From the NCBI RefSeq assembly GCF_023715325.1, contig NZ_JAMBNX010000004.1:310001-374000 (forward strand): DNA of 64,000 nucleotides. Reading direction: 5' to 3'. The notes under the pieces are model-generated. The model was given only the letters and a program-made list of their open reading frames with translations, was not told where the DNA came from and did no database searches. The first letter of the stretch is position 1. Each line of letters opens with the position of its first letter. A program made the position numbers and the translations under genes. This document shows, in pieces, positions 25,779 to 36,896 of the stretch. Source of the stretch: Agromyces mediolanus. Its GTDB lineage: Bacteria > Actinomycetota > Actinomycetes > Actinomycetales > Microbacteriaceae.

Positions 25779-26876
25779 ATGAAAGCCATCGTCTTCCGCG
25801 AGCCGGAGACGCCGATCGAGGTCGCCGAGGTCGCCCTCGCCGCCCCCAAGGCCGGCGAAGTGCGCGTGAAGATCGCCGCGGCCGGAGTCTGCCACTCCGA
25901 CCTCCACGTGAAGCGAGGGGAATGGGACGCCCCGGCTCCGCTCGTCATGGGTCATGAGGGCTCGGGCGTGGTCGTCGAGCTCGGCGAGGGCGTCACCTCC
26001 CTCGCCGTCGGCGACCACGTCGTCCTCAGCTGGGTGCCGCCGTGCGGCGAGTGCCGCTACTGCCGCTCGGGCCACGAGGCGCGCTGCCAGAAGGTCGCCA
26101 CCGTGGTCGCCCCGAAGGGCGTGCTCTTCGACGGCACCTCGCGCCTCAGCAGCGGCGACGAAGAGCTGCACCACTACCTCGGCGTCTCCTCCTTCGCCGA
26201 AGAGGTCGTCGTGCCGGCATCCGGCGCCGTGAAGGTCCGCGACGACGCCCCGCTCGACGTCATCGCCGTCGTCGGCTGCGCCGTCGCCACCGGCGTCGGC
26301 GCCGTGCTCAACACCGCGGCCGTCGAGCCCGGCTCGACCGTCGTGGTCATCGGCTGCGGCGGCGTCGGGCTGAACGTCGTCCAGGGCGCGAAGCTCGCCG
26401 GCGCCGAGCGCATCGTCGCGATCGACGTGCTGCCCGAGAAGACCCAGCTCGCCCTGCAGTTCGGCGCCACCGACCGCATCGACGCGTCGAAGGGCGACGC
26501 CGTCGAGCGGCTCTTCGAGCTCATCCCCGACGGCGTCGACTACGCGTTCGACGCGATCGGGCGCACCGTCACGACCGAGCAGGCCATCCGCATGCTCGGG
26601 CTCGGCGGCGCCGCCGTCATCGTGGGGCTCCCCCCGACCGGGGCCAAGGCCAGCTTCGAGCCGCTCGTGCTCGCGGAGGCCGACCAGCGCATCCTCGGCT
26701 CGAACTACGGCTCGGTGCGCCCCTCGATCGACATCCCCGCGCTCGTCGACCGCTACATGGACGGCCAGCTGAAGCTCGACCCGCTCATCTCCGCCCGGCG
26801 CCCGCTCGTCGAGGCCGCCGCCGCCTTCGACGACCTCGAGTCCGGCGAGGCGCTGCGCACCCTGCTCATCCCCTGA
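25779..26876 (+). CDS. Zinc-dependent alcohol dehydrogenase (class III-like)
   Basis: A 365-aa medium-chain dehydrogenase. Catalytic zinc ligands Cys38 and His59 (GHE) and the structural zinc cysteines 89, 92, 95 and 103 are all present, as is the GCGGVG dinucleotide motif near residue 195. VAIDVLPEK ends the second strand with Asp, indicating NAD. The long form between residues 105 and 150 (KGVLFDGTSRLSSGDEELHH) is typical of class III/MycoFAC-type enzymes. Probably oxidises a primary alcohol or aldehyde-thiol adduct derived from a substrate imported by the next gene. Confidence 0.92.
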   Translation: MKAIVFREPETPIEVAEVALAAPKAGEVRVKIAAAGVCHSDLHVKRGEWDAPAPLVMGHEGSGVVVELGEGVTSLAVGDHVVLSWVPPCGECRYCRSGHEARCQKVATVVAPKGVLFDGTSRLSSGDEELHHYLGVSSFAEEVVVPASGAVKVRDDAPLDVIAVVGCAVATGVGAVLNTAAVEPGSTVVVIGCGGVGLNVVQGAKLAGAERIVAIDVLPEKTQLALQFGATDRIDASKGDAVERLFELIPDGVDYAFDAIGRTVTTEQAIRMLGLGGAAVIVGLPPTGAKASFEPLVLAEADQRILGSNYGSVRPSIDIPALVDRYMDGQLKLDPLISARRPLVEAAAAFDDLESGEALRTLLIP

Positions 26877-26985
26877 CGCTCGTCCGCCGACCCGGTCGGC
26901 CGGTCGCGTTCCGATCGGCCGCCGGGCCGGCACCCGCACCACCGCTCCTCCTCCGTTCCCCCACCCGACTCATTGGAGAGTTGCC

Positions 26986-28428
26986 ATGACCGCCCCCACC
27001 CAGGCCGGCGCCCCCGCGCAGGCCCCCGTCGACGCCGGCCTCCGCCGCGGCGTCATGAGCGGCCCGGAGCTCGCCGCTCAGGCCATCGCCAACATCGCGC
27101 CCAGCGCGGTGATCGCGTTCACCGCCGCCGGCATCTACCTCGGCGCCGGCAACGGCACGATGCTCTCCTTCGTGCTCGCCACCCTCGTGATCCTCGCGGT
27201 CGGCTACTGCGTCGCCGTCTTCGCGAAGCGGCACGCCTCGGCGGGCTCGCTCTACACCTACGTCGCGAAGGGCCTCGGCCCGTTCGGCGCCTACCTCGCG
27301 GGCATCGCCCTCCTCGTGGGCTGCTGGGGCATCGCGGCCGGCTCGCTCGGCGGCGCGGTCTCGTACATGAACCAGTTCCTGCTGCTCATCGGCGTCCCCG
27401 CCGAGGGCCTCGGCTGGTCGATGGCGCTCGCCGTCGTGCTCGGCGGCCTCGCGACGCTGTTCACGATCCGCGGCATCCGCCTGTCGGCCCGCGTGTCGCT
27501 CGTGCTCGAGCTCGTGTCGGTCACGATCATCCTGATCCTGCTGGTGCTGGCGCTCGTCTGGGCCGGCCCGGCCGCGTGGGACCCGGCGCAGTTCTCCTTC
27601 GAGGGCGTGCCGTTCCAGGGCGTCGCCGCGGGCATGGTGCTCGGCATCCTGGGCTTCGTCGGCTTCTCCTCGGCCGATGCGCTCGGCCGCGAGGCGCGCA
27701 ACCCCTACACCGCGATCCCCCGCGCCATCATGTGGAGCGCGGTCACCGTCGGCATCCTCTACGTCTTCGCCGCGTACACCCAGATCGCGCTGCTCGGCGA
27801 GGACCTCGGCACCGTCGCGAGCCCGCTCGAGGCGATCGCGACGCAGATCGGCATGCCTGGCTGGTTCGCCCCGATCCTGACCTTCGGCGTCGGCGCCTCG
27901 TTCTTCGCCGTCGTGGTCGCGCCGCTGAACGTCGTCGGCCGCATCATCTACGTCATGGGCAAGGAGGGCGTGGTCGCCGAGCGCTTCGGCCGCACCCACG
28001 ACCGCCACCTCACCCCGCACCGGGTGCTGCTCATCGCGGGACCCGCCGCCATCGCGCTCGACCTGATCCTGCTCGGCATCGGCGTGAACCCGATGGACAT
28101 CGTCGTGTGGGTCGACACCTACGGCACGTACGGCTACATGGTCGCCTACGCCCTCGTCGCGATCGCCTGCGTCGCGTACACGCAGCGCGAGAAGATGCGC
28201 AACGGCCTCGTCTGGTTCTGCGCGATCGTCTCGGTCGCCGCCATGGCCTACGTGTTCTTCGCGAACGTGTGGCCGGTGCCGGCGTGGCCGCTGAACGTCA
28301 TCCCGTACCTGTTCCTCATCACGATGATCGCCGCGATCGCCTGGTATCTGCACCTCGCCAAGCGCCGCCCCGAGGTCATCGCCCGGATCGGCAACACCGA
28401 GACCGACGCGCTCGAGGGCGTCGGCTAG
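26986..28428 (+). CDS. APC-family amino acid/amine permease
   Basis: A 480-aa permease with 12 predicted membrane segments. The first segment (AAQAIANIAPSAVIAFTAAG) and the SSADALGREARNPYTAIPRA motif of loop 6-7 are typical of APC transporters. GGAGAG 6 nt before the ATG is a good ribosome binding site. Its position in a PucR-dehydrogenase-permease-GntR block suggests uptake of an amine or amino-alcohol; the substrate is inference. Confidence 0.92.
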   Translation: MTAPTQAGAPAQAPVDAGLRRGVMSGPELAAQAIANIAPSAVIAFTAAGIYLGAGNGTMLSFVLATLVILAVGYCVAVFAKRHASAGSLYTYVAKGLGPFGAYLAGIALLVGCWGIAAGSLGGAVSYMNQFLLLIGVPAEGLGWSMALAVVLGGLATLFTIRGIRLSARVSLVLELVSVTIILILLVLALVWAGPAAWDPAQFSFEGVPFQGVAAGMVLGILGFVGFSSADALGREARNPYTAIPRAIMWSAVTVGILYVFAAYTQIALLGEDLGTVASPLEAIATQIGMPGWFAPILTFGVGASFFAVVVAPLNVVGRIIYVMGKEGVVAERFGRTHDRHLTPHRVLLIAGPAAIALDLILLGIGVNPMDIVVWVDTYGTYGYMVAYALVAIACVAYTQREKMRNGLVWFCAIVSVAAMAYVFFANVWPVPAWPLNVIPYLFLITMIAAIAWYLHLAKRRPEVIARIGNTETDALEGVG

Positions 28429-28520
28429 GCCCACGACCCGCGCTCCGTCGTCGCAGCCCGGCGGTGGGGCGTGGCTGACCGCAGCGGCGTCCGGTTCCCC
28501 CGACCGGGCGCCGCTGTGGT

Positions 28521-28534
28521 ATCCCTAGAGGGAT
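28521..28534. promoter_or_regulatory. Palindrome overlapping -10 and start of the GntR gene
   Basis: ATCCCT-AG-AGGGAT; the right arm runs into the ATG at 28533, and a TATCCC -10-like box overlaps the left arm. Such a small symmetric site over the start is a typical autoregulatory operator. Confidence 0.5.
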
Positions 28535-29915
28535 GTCGAGGATACGCAGCAACGACGACACCGCCGTGGAGCGGGTCCTCCGGGGGCTCCGCGACGAAAT
28601 CATCGACGGCATCAGACCCGGCGGGCAGCACCTGGTGGAGCGGGTCATCGCCGAGCAGTACGAGGTCAGCCGGCTCCCCGTGCGCATCGCGATGCGCCGG
28701 CTCGTGCTCGACGGACTGGTCGACCAATTTCCCCGCCGCGGCAGCTTCGTGCGGGTGATGACCCGCTCCGACGTCGCCGACGTGGCCGAGCTGCACAGTG
28801 CGTTCGACCGCCTCGCCGTGCGGCGGGCGGCGGTGCGCCGCAGCACGGCCGACGTCGAGCGCTTCCGCCGCGACCTCGACGCCGCCGAGGCGGCCGAGGC
28901 CCGCGGCGACCACGCCGAGCTCGCCAGGGTCGGCGTGCAGTTCCGCTCCGACGCCTACCGGGCGAGCCGCAGCCGCCCGCTGCTCGAGATCCACGACGTC
29001 CTGCTCTGCCGGACGCAACGCATGTTCGCCCTGGCCGAGCCGTCGGTGACCGCCCCGCTGCCGTACTACCGTCGCTTCCTGTCCGCCTTCGAGCGCGGCG
29101 ACTCCGACGCGGTCGAAGCCGCGATGGCGGAGTTCAGCGACCATCTCCGCGCGGCGCGACAGGAGCGGATGCTCCGCCGCCTCGACGGCGCCCTGGCCAG
29201 CCAAGCCGCCGACACCTGGTCGGCGGAGCGGGAGCGCCTCGCCGCGCTCGCTGCCGAGCCCGCCCAGGAATCGGGGGCGAGCGATGAGTGCACCGACGCG
29301 CAGACGGTGCTCGACGGCGTCCGCGCCGACATCATCGGCGGCCGGCGCGCTCCAGGCGTGGTGCTCTCCGAGCGCACGCTGGCGCAGGAGTACGGCGTCG
29401 GACGCATCCCCGTGCGGCAGGCGATCGACGCGCTCGCCCTCGAGGGTCTCGCGACCGTCGGCACGAGCCGCGTCTCGGCCCGGGTGCGGGCCGTCCCCGC
29501 GGAGGACGCGGCGGACTTCTTCGACCTCTGCGTCACCCTCGACGTGCTCGCGAGTCGGCTGGCCGCCCAACGCCCGACCCGTGAGGAGCTCGCCCTGCTC
29601 GAGCAGTGCCTCCTCGCCGAGGAGCGCACGCCGCTCACGCACGCCGAGGAGCTGCTGGATCGCATGTTCGCGTTCCGCCGCCAGGTGTACGTGATGGCCG
29701 AGAACCGACTGTTGCTCGAGATCGGCCGACTCGTCGAGGCGCGGATGCGCATGCTCGTCGCGGACGCGCCGCTCGCCGCGCAGGTGAAGCGCGGACACCG
29801 GTTCCTGTTCGAAGCGATCGCCAGCCGCGAGACCGGGCTCGCCGAGGCGGTCTACCTCAGCGTGTTCACGCACCCGCTGCAGCGCGACCGGCTCGTCGAC
29901 GGGCCCGCCGACTGA
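28533..29915 (+). CDS. Double GntR (FadR-type) regulator
   Basis: A 460-aa protein made of two complete GntR regulators in one chain. Unit 1: winged helix at about 10-75 (IAEQYEVSRLPVRIAMRRLV) and an FCD helical domain to about 225. Unit 2: winged helix at about 255-320 (LAQEYGVGRIPVRQAIDALA) and a second FCD domain to about 455. Typical members have one unit of about 230 aa and dimerise; this one would be a built-in dimer. It is last in the catabolic block and probably regulates the permease or dehydrogenase. Confidence 0.85.
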   Translation: MSRIRSNDDTAVERVLRGLRDEIIDGIRPGGQHLVERVIAEQYEVSRLPVRIAMRRLVLDGLVDQFPRRGSFVRVMTRSDVADVAELHSAFDRLAVRRAAVRRSTADVERFRRDLDAAEAAEARGDHAELARVGVQFRSDAYRASRSRPLLEIHDVLLCRTQRMFALAEPSVTAPLPYYRRFLSAFERGDSDAVEAAMAEFSDHLRAARQERMLRRLDGALASQAADTWSAERERLAALAAEPAQESGASDECTDAQTVLDGVRADIIGGRRAPGVVLSERTLAQEYGVGRIPVRQAIDALALEGLATVGTSRVSARVRAVPAEDAADFFDLCVTLDVLASRLAAQRPTREELALLEQCLLAEERTPLTHAEELLDRMFAFRRQVYVMAENRLLLEIGRLVEARMRMLVADAPLAAQVKRGHRFLFEAIASRETGLAEAVYLSVFTHPLQRDRLVDGPAD

Positions 29916-29939
29916 GCGAGCCTGGCCTGGGCCGCTCGC

Positions 29940-29945
29940 TAGGCT
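29940..29945 (+). promoter_or_regulatory. Leaderless promoter -10 box
   Basis: TAGGCT six bases before the ATG at 29952; no ribosome binding site is seen. Confidence 0.55.
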
Positions 29946-29951
29946 GGCGCC

Positions 29952-30647
29952 ATGCCGCAGCCAGAGCCAGGCGCCCCGCGTTCCGATGCACGGCCCGATT
30001 GGCGCACGATCGCCCCGGCGCTCGTCGCGAAGGAGCGGGCGGACGCCGCCTTCGTCGAGCGGCACCGGGCGACCCGTCGGCTTCGCGCGGACGGGGTGAA
30101 GGCCGGGCCCGGCGCCTACGCCGCGCTCCCGGCCCTCGGCTGGCTCGAGCTCGTCGGCGGCAGCGGCACCGACCTCGAGTCGGTCCGCGGCTGCACCGGC
30201 CTCGAGGTGCTCCGGGTCTCGTACGTGCGCGGGCTGGCCGACGCCTCGGCGCTCGCCTCGTGCACGGGCCTCGAGGTGCTGCAGCTGTACGCGCAGCCGC
30301 GCCTCGCCGAGCTGCCCTCCCTCGCGGGCAACGATCGGCTGCTGCGGGTCGAGCTCGGGATGCTGCGCGGGCTGCGCTCCCTCGCGCCGGTGCTCGAGGC
30401 GCCGAACCTGGAGGAGATCGTGCTCACGAAGGACGTGCCCGTGAGCGAGCACGACGTCGAGCTCATGCTCGCCCACCCCACCCTGCGGGCGTTCCTCTGG
30501 GTCGCCTACGACGTGCCGCTGCACCGCAGCCGACCGCTCGTCGAACGGATGGATGCCGCCCTCGAACGCGCTCGCTCCGTGCACGTCGACGCGTGGCTCG
30601 CGTCGCGGCACGGGCTCGACGAGGCATCCGCTCCCACGGAGCTGTGA
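29952..30647 (+). CDS. Leucine-rich repeat-like protein
   Basis: A 231-aa soluble protein. Between about residues 65 and 165 it has irregular leucine-rich repeats (LGWLELVGGSG, LEVLRVSYVRG, LEVLQLYAQPRL, LLRVELGMLRG, LEEIVLTKD). No signal peptide. Similar 'leucine-rich repeat' hypothetical proteins of actinobacteria have no assigned role. It is probably monocistronic with its own leaderless promoter. Confidence 0.75.
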   Translation: MPQPEPGAPRSDARPDWRTIAPALVAKERADAAFVERHRATRRLRADGVKAGPGAYAALPALGWLELVGGSGTDLESVRGCTGLEVLRVSYVRGLADASALASCTGLEVLQLYAQPRLAELPSLAGNDRLLRVELGMLRGLRSLAPVLEAPNLEEIVLTKDVPVSEHDVELMLAHPTLRAFLWVAYDVPLHRSRPLVERMDAALERARSVHVDAWLASRHGLDEASAPTEL

Positions 30648-30706
30648 AACCGCTGCACAGCTGACGGATCCGCGTCATCCGAGCCACCCGTGGCCGTCTC
30701 TCAGGT

Positions 30707-30913
30707 ATGACCCGATCCCCCGCCTTCCCGGGTGCTTCCCCCATCGAGCACGCGGAAATCTTCACCGTCCCGGACACCGGCGAGCGCATCCGCGTGCGCT
30801 GCCGCTGCGGTCGATCCGCCGACCACGAGTTCCGCCGCGAGCGCGACGGGCGGAACGACGGGCGCGGCAGCGCGACCGTGCTCGCCGATCCGGTGCGGGT
30901 CAGGCGCGGCTGA
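30707..30913 (+). CDS. Small hypothetical protein with CxC motif
   Basis: A 68-aa frame starting MTRSPAFPGASPIEHAEIFT. The RVRCRCGRSADHEF stretch carries two cysteines and a histidine that could bind a metal. Codon choice is GC3-rich like its neighbours. It overlaps the convergent YceI gene by 14 nt, and no strong ribosome binding site is seen, so it may not be real. Confidence 0.4.
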   Translation: MTRSPAFPGASPIEHAEIFTVPDTGERIRVRCRCGRSADHEFRRERDGRNDGRGSATVLADPVRVRRG

Positions 30914-31601
30914 GCTCCAGGGAGAACTCGACGGTGCCGGCCGGCTCGACCGAGACGAAGCCGAGGTTCGGTGCCACGACGCCGAAGTCCGCGAAGGTGA
31001 TCGGGATGCTGCCGGCGACCTGCCCGGTCGCGCCGTTCAGCACCGCCTGCAACTCGACCGTGACCGCCTTCGTGACCCCCGCGAGCGTGAGCTCGCCCGT
31101 CGCCTGGATCGTCTGCACCTCGCCGACGGCGGGGGCCGAGTCCACCGCGATCGGCTGGGTGAGCACGAAGCTCGCGGTCGGGAACTCGTCGGTGCGCAGC
31201 GCCTCGGTGCGGAAGTAGTCGTCGCGGTTCGTCGAGTCGGTCGCGATCGACGCGACGTCGACCTCGAAGGCGGCGGATTCGAGCGTCAGGCCCGAGACGG
31301 TGAGTTCGCCGGTGACCTGCTCGGTGCGGCCGGTCACGGTGACGTCGGTGCCGTTCAGCACCTCGTCGACCCGGTAGCCCGCGAAGGAGCCGTCGGCGAC
31401 CGTCCACGCACCACTCAGATCGCCGGCTTCCGCGGCATCGCTCACGCTCGCCTCTGGGGCCGCGGTGACCGTGGGGGCCGTGTCCGGCTTCGCCGCGATG
31501 ACGTCGCGATAGATGATGGGGCCCGCGATGGCGGCGGTCGCGCCGAGCACGAGTGCCGCGGCGACGATCGAGGCGGTGATGATCTTGGTGCGCTTCTGCA
31601 T
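30900..31601 (-). CDS. YceI-family secreted/anchored protein
   Basis: A 233-aa protein with an N-terminal membrane anchor or signal (residues 5-27) and a YceI lipocalin-like barrel from about residue 63 (GAWTVADGSFAGYRVDEVL to the final VEFSLELSRA). YceI proteins bind isoprenoid-type lipids. NRDDYFRTEALRTDEFPTAS in the middle is the most conserved family segment. A GAAAGAG precedes the ATG. It converges with the small gene before and diverges from the ASCH gene. Confidence 0.9.
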   Translation of the reverse strand: MQKRTKIITASIVAAALVLGATAAIAGPIIYRDVIAAKPDTAPTVTAAPEASVSDAAEAGDLSGAWTVADGSFAGYRVDEVLNGTDVTVTGRTEQVTGELTVSGLTLESAAFEVDVASIATDSTNRDDYFRTEALRTDEFPTASFVLTQPIAVDSAPAVGEVQTIQATGELTLAGVTKAVTVELQAVLNGATGQVAGSIPITFADFGVVAPNLGFVSVEPAGTVEFSLELSRA

Positions 31602-31797
31602 GGGACTCTTTCGTTCATCGTGTTCGACGGGTCGCGTCGGGTCGCGGTGACGGAGTTCCAGGGTGGCGGACGAACGTATGAGAAACCATGGAGTTCGCCC
31701 GGAAGGCGCCGCAGATGACGCGGCGTGACTGTTGAGCCGATCCGGTCGGCGGATGGCGCGGGCGCGAACCGCTCGCGGCGGCTGTCAGACTCGGAGC

Positions 31798-32301
31798 ATG
31801 GACAACGCGCCGATCGACACCGACGCCGCCCACGCCCTCTGGGCCGAGTACCGCGCTTCCGCCCCGGCCCACTGGGTCGAGGACGAGGCTCCCTCGATCG
31901 AACGGTTCGGCGACCACCCCGAGCTCACCGACGAACTCCTCGACCTCGTCATCCACGGGCCGAAGCGGGCCACCGCGGGACTCGTCGCGGAGTTCGAGGC
32001 CGAGGGCGCGCCGCTGCCGCGCGTCGGCAGCCACTGGATCGCGTGCGACTCGATGGGACGGCCCCGCGTCGTGCTCCGCTCGGTCGAGCTGCGCGTCGGG
32101 CCCTTCACGAGCGTCGACGAGCGCTTCGCCTTCGACGAGGGCGAGGGCGACCGCTCGCTCGCGAGCTGGTGCGAGGGCCACCGCGATTACTGGACCCGCG
32201 TCGGCACCGCCCTCGGCATCGAGTGGACCGACGCGCACGACATCGTCTTCGAGCGCTTCGAGGTGGTCTGGCCGCCCGAGCACGCCGACGCCCGCCCCTG
32301 A
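31798..32301 (+). CDS. ASCH-domain protein
   Basis: A 167-aa protein of the ASCH superfamily, which shares a fold with RNA-binding PUA domains. The core runs from GPKRATAGLVAEFE through LPRVGSHWIACDSMGRPRVV and ends with the conserved FERFEVVW. The ATG at 31798 follows a CAGACT -10 box by 6 nt (leaderless); CGGAG also precedes it. Function unknown; possibly RNA-related. Confidence 0.85.
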   Translation: MDNAPIDTDAAHALWAEYRASAPAHWVEDEAPSIERFGDHPELTDELLDLVIHGPKRATAGLVAEFEAEGAPLPRVGSHWIACDSMGRPRVVLRSVELRVGPFTSVDERFAFDEGEGDRSLASWCEGHRDYWTRVGTALGIEWTDAHDIVFERFEVVWPPEHADARP

Positions 32302-32400
32302 CCAGCCCCGGCCGATCCCGGCCGATCCCTGGCCGGGGTGGCGTCAGCATGTGCGGGTCAGCGCGCCGCCGCACCCGCAAGGACTGCCGTCGATCCCGCG

Positions 32401-33471
32401 TCAGGCCGTCGTCGGCTTCCAGCCGAGGGCCGGAGCGACGTGCTCGGCGAAAGCGGCGATGAGCCGCAGGTTGAAGGCGACGCCGAGCTGCGACGGGATC
32501 GTGAGCATGAGCGTGTCGGCCGAGCGGATCGCCGCGTCCCGCTGCAGCTGCTCGACGAGGCGCTCGGGGGTGTCGGCGTAGGTCTTGCCGAACGTCGAGC
32601 GGAACCCGTCGATGTAGCCGACGCCGTCCGACTCGTCGCGCCCGCCGAAGTAGAGCTCGTCCTCGGCCGTCGTGATCGGGAAGATGGAGCGGCTCACCGA
32701 GACGCGCGGCTCGCCCGCGTGCCCGGCCTCGCGCCAGGCGGCGCGGAAGGCCTCGATCTGCTCGGCCTGCAGTTCGTCGAAGGGGATGCCGCGGTCCTCC
32801 GTCAGCAGGGTCGACGACATCAGGTTCACGCCCGCCCGGCCCGCCCACTCGGCGGTGTCCCGGCTGCCGGCGCCCCACCAGATGCGGGAGCGCAGACCCG
32901 GGCTGTGCGGTTCGATGCGCTGCAGCCCGGTGCCGCCGCCGAAGGGCGACGAGGCATCCCGCTCCGCGAGCCCCTCGCCCTCGATCGCCTGCAGGAAGCG
33001 CGCGAAGTGATCGCGGGCGAGATCCGCGCCGCGGGGGTCCTGCGAGCCGGTGTAGCCGAAGGCCTCGTAGCCGCGCACGACCGTCTCGGGTGATCCGCGG
33101 CTCACGCCGAGCGCGAGTCGTCCGCCGGAGATGAGGTCGACGGCGGCCGCGTCCTCGGCGAGGTGCAGCGGGTTCTCGTAGCGCATGTCGATGACGCCGG
33201 TGCCGACCTCGATGCGCTCGGTGCGCGCCGCGATCGCGGCGAGGAGCGGCATCGGCCCCGCCTGCTGGCGCGCGAAGTGGTGCACGCGGAAGTAGGCGCC
33301 GTTGACGCCGAGCTCGTCCATGCCCTGCGCGAGGTCGATCGCCTGCAGCATCGAGTCGGCGGCGCTGAGCTCGCGCCCGCCGCCGAGGGGGCCGTAGTGA
33401 CCGAAGGAGAGGGTTCCGAAGCGTTCCACGTCGGTGGCAACATCCGCCCCGTCAGGTCTATTCCGACGCAT
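32401..33471 (-). CDS. LLM-class flavin-dependent oxidoreductase
   Basis: A 356-aa luciferase-like monooxygenase/F420 enzyme fold. The N-terminus after residue 15 (VERFGTLSFGHYGPLGGGRE) and the segments RVHHFARQQAGPMPLLAAIA and LALGVSRGSPETVVRGYEAF are typical of actinobacterial LLM proteins. The ATG at 33471 has GAGG six bases upstream; an internal GTG at residue 15 matches the usual family start and is an alternative. It may use FMN or F420 as cofactor. Confidence 0.88.
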   Translation of the reverse strand: MRRNRPDGADVATDVERFGTLSFGHYGPLGGGRELSAADSMLQAIDLAQGMDELGVNGAYFRVHHFARQQAGPMPLLAAIAARTERIEVGTGVIDMRYENPLHLAEDAAAVDLISGGRLALGVSRGSPETVVRGYEAFGYTGSQDPRGADLARDHFARFLQAIEGEGLAERDASSPFGGGTGLQRIEPHSPGLRSRIWWGAGSRDTAEWAGRAGVNLMSSTLLTEDRGIPFDELQAEQIEAFRAAWREAGHAGEPRVSVSRSIFPITTAEDELYFGGRDESDGVGYIDGFRSTFGKTYADTPERLVEQLQRDAAIRSADTLMLTIPSQLGVAFNLRLIAAFAEHVAPALGWKPTTA

Positions 33472-33579
33472 GGATGCCTCGGCGCCGGTCGCGCGGACCC
33501 TGGCGGCTCCGCGGCATCCGGTCTACCGTGAGCGGCGGGGGATTCCGCCGAGGCATCCAGGAATATCGAACCGAGAACC

Positions 33580-33606
33580 AAAGTTGAGTTCAGTAGACTC
33601 AACTTT
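33580..33606. promoter_or_regulatory. HAIR element (HspR operator) upstream of clpB
   Basis: The inverted repeat GTTGAGT-N7-ACTCAAC, extended to 10-bp perfect arms by AAA/TTT, matches the HspR-associated inverted repeat (consensus CTTGAGT-N7-ACTCAAG). It sits 39 nt before the clpB start, where HspR would block transcription until heat shock. HspR itself is not in the window. Confidence 0.85.
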
Positions 33607-33644
33607 AGGACGACGGGACCGAGTTCCCAGAAAGGATCGACTGA

Positions 33645-35946
<2,302 letters not shown>

Positions 35947-35951
<5 letters not shown>

Positions 35952-35986
35952 CCCGGGCTCGATCGGAGTAGCCCGGGCTCGATCGG
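35947..35986. repeat. 20-bp exact tandem duplication at the clpB stop
   Basis: AGTAGCCCGGGCTCGATCGG occurs twice in direct succession; the first copy contains the clpB TAG. Each unit holds the palindrome GCCCGGGC. Confidence 0.8.
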
Positions 35987-36029
35987 ACCATCGCGGGGGC
36001 GTCGACTTCAGTCGGCGCCCCCGCGCCCG

Positions 36030-36332
36030 CCCACCGACTCGACAGCGCCACTTCGCCCTCCACGCGCCACCTCGAATGGCGCAACGACACCGAAGTGGCG
36101 CTCCCGCGCGCGACCCCGGCCACCGGCACCCACCCACCGACCCGACAGCGCCACTTCACCCTCCACGCGCGCGTCCCCGGCCATCGGCATCCGCCCACCG
36201 ACTCGACAGCGCCACTTCGACGCACCCGCGCCCGCCCCCGGCCACCGGCATCCACCCGCCGACCCGCCAGCGCCACTTCACCCTCCACGCGCCACCTCGA
36301 ATGGCGCAACGACGCACAAGTGGCGCTGGCGG
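36030..36332. repeat. Intergenic array of family B nested hairpin repeats
   Basis: Within this 477-bp gap between clpB and the membrane gene lie four direct copies of G(A/C)CAGCGCCACTTC at 36041, 36144, 36205 and 36266. Two are complete nested hairpins. Copy 1: outer arms AGCGCCACTTCG 36044-36055 and 36091-36102, inner arms GCGCCA/TGGCGC 36064-36069 and 36077-36082. Copy 4: outer arms of 15 bp at 36264-36278 and 36318-36332. The two middle copies have lost the right half. No coding signal. Confidence 0.75.
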
Positions 36333-36428
36333 ATGCCTCGACGCGCACACGCCCGCTCCGCTACGGTGGGCGCATCGGACGCGCTCCGGACGACCCCGGA
36401 GCGGCCGCGCTCCAAGGGGGATGGACGC

Positions 36429-36896
36429 ATGACCGAAGAGTTCGAGGCGGGCGGCGCGGTGCTGAACCGCACGCAGGTGAACGTGGTGCGGCTGACCGGG
36501 CTCGCCGGCATCATCGGCGGAATCCTGCTGATCATCGTGGCCGTCGTGGCCTGGGTGGGCGTGTCGTCGCAGTTGCGCGCGGAGAACATCGTGATCCCCG
36601 ATGACGCGCCGATCCTCGCGGGCAAGGTCGTCGACGGACCGATCGACGCGTTCGTGCAGGCCGGCGTCATCGACATGCACGCGCGCGAGATGGCCGACGG
36701 CAAGACGTACGCGGAGCTCGATCAGGACGACCCGCTGCGGCCCGTCGTGATGAACGCCTCGTTCCTGCGCGCGTCCCTCTTCACCTCGGTGATCTCGTTC
36801 GGCATGGCGCTGTTCGCCGGCGGCGCGGGCGTGCTTTTCCTGCTGTTCGGCTGGGCGATCCGCACGATGGTGCCGCCACTGCCACGCAGTCGCTAA
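36429..36896 (+). CDS. Two-helix membrane protein ('LigA'-annotated family)
   Basis: A 155-aa protein with membrane segments at about residues 22-44 and 117-145. The extracellular part between them contains FAGK-type ILAGKVVDGPIDAFVQAGVI and the MADGKTYAELDQDDPLRPVV motif. Close relatives in actinobacteria are often labelled aromatic ring-opening dioxygenase LigA, which the sequence does not support. A GGGGG stretch precedes the ATG. Function unknown. Confidence 0.8.
   Translation: MTEEFEAGGAVLNRTQVNVVRLTGLAGIIGGILLIIVAVVAWVGVSSQLRAENIVIPDDAPILAGKVVDGPIDAFVQAGVIDMHAREMADGKTYAELDQDDPLRPVVMNASFLRASLFTSVISFGMALFAGGAGVLFLLFGWAIRTMVPPLPRSR

Noticed and set aside
36041-36279. Four spaced copies of a 14-mer, possible CRISPR array.
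   Set aside because: Spacing is irregular (103, 61, 61), flanks are also repeated, and no cas genes are present.
36429-36896. Name aromatic ring-opening dioxygenase LigA.
   Set aside because: The sequence is a short two-helix membrane protein without any dioxygenase feature.
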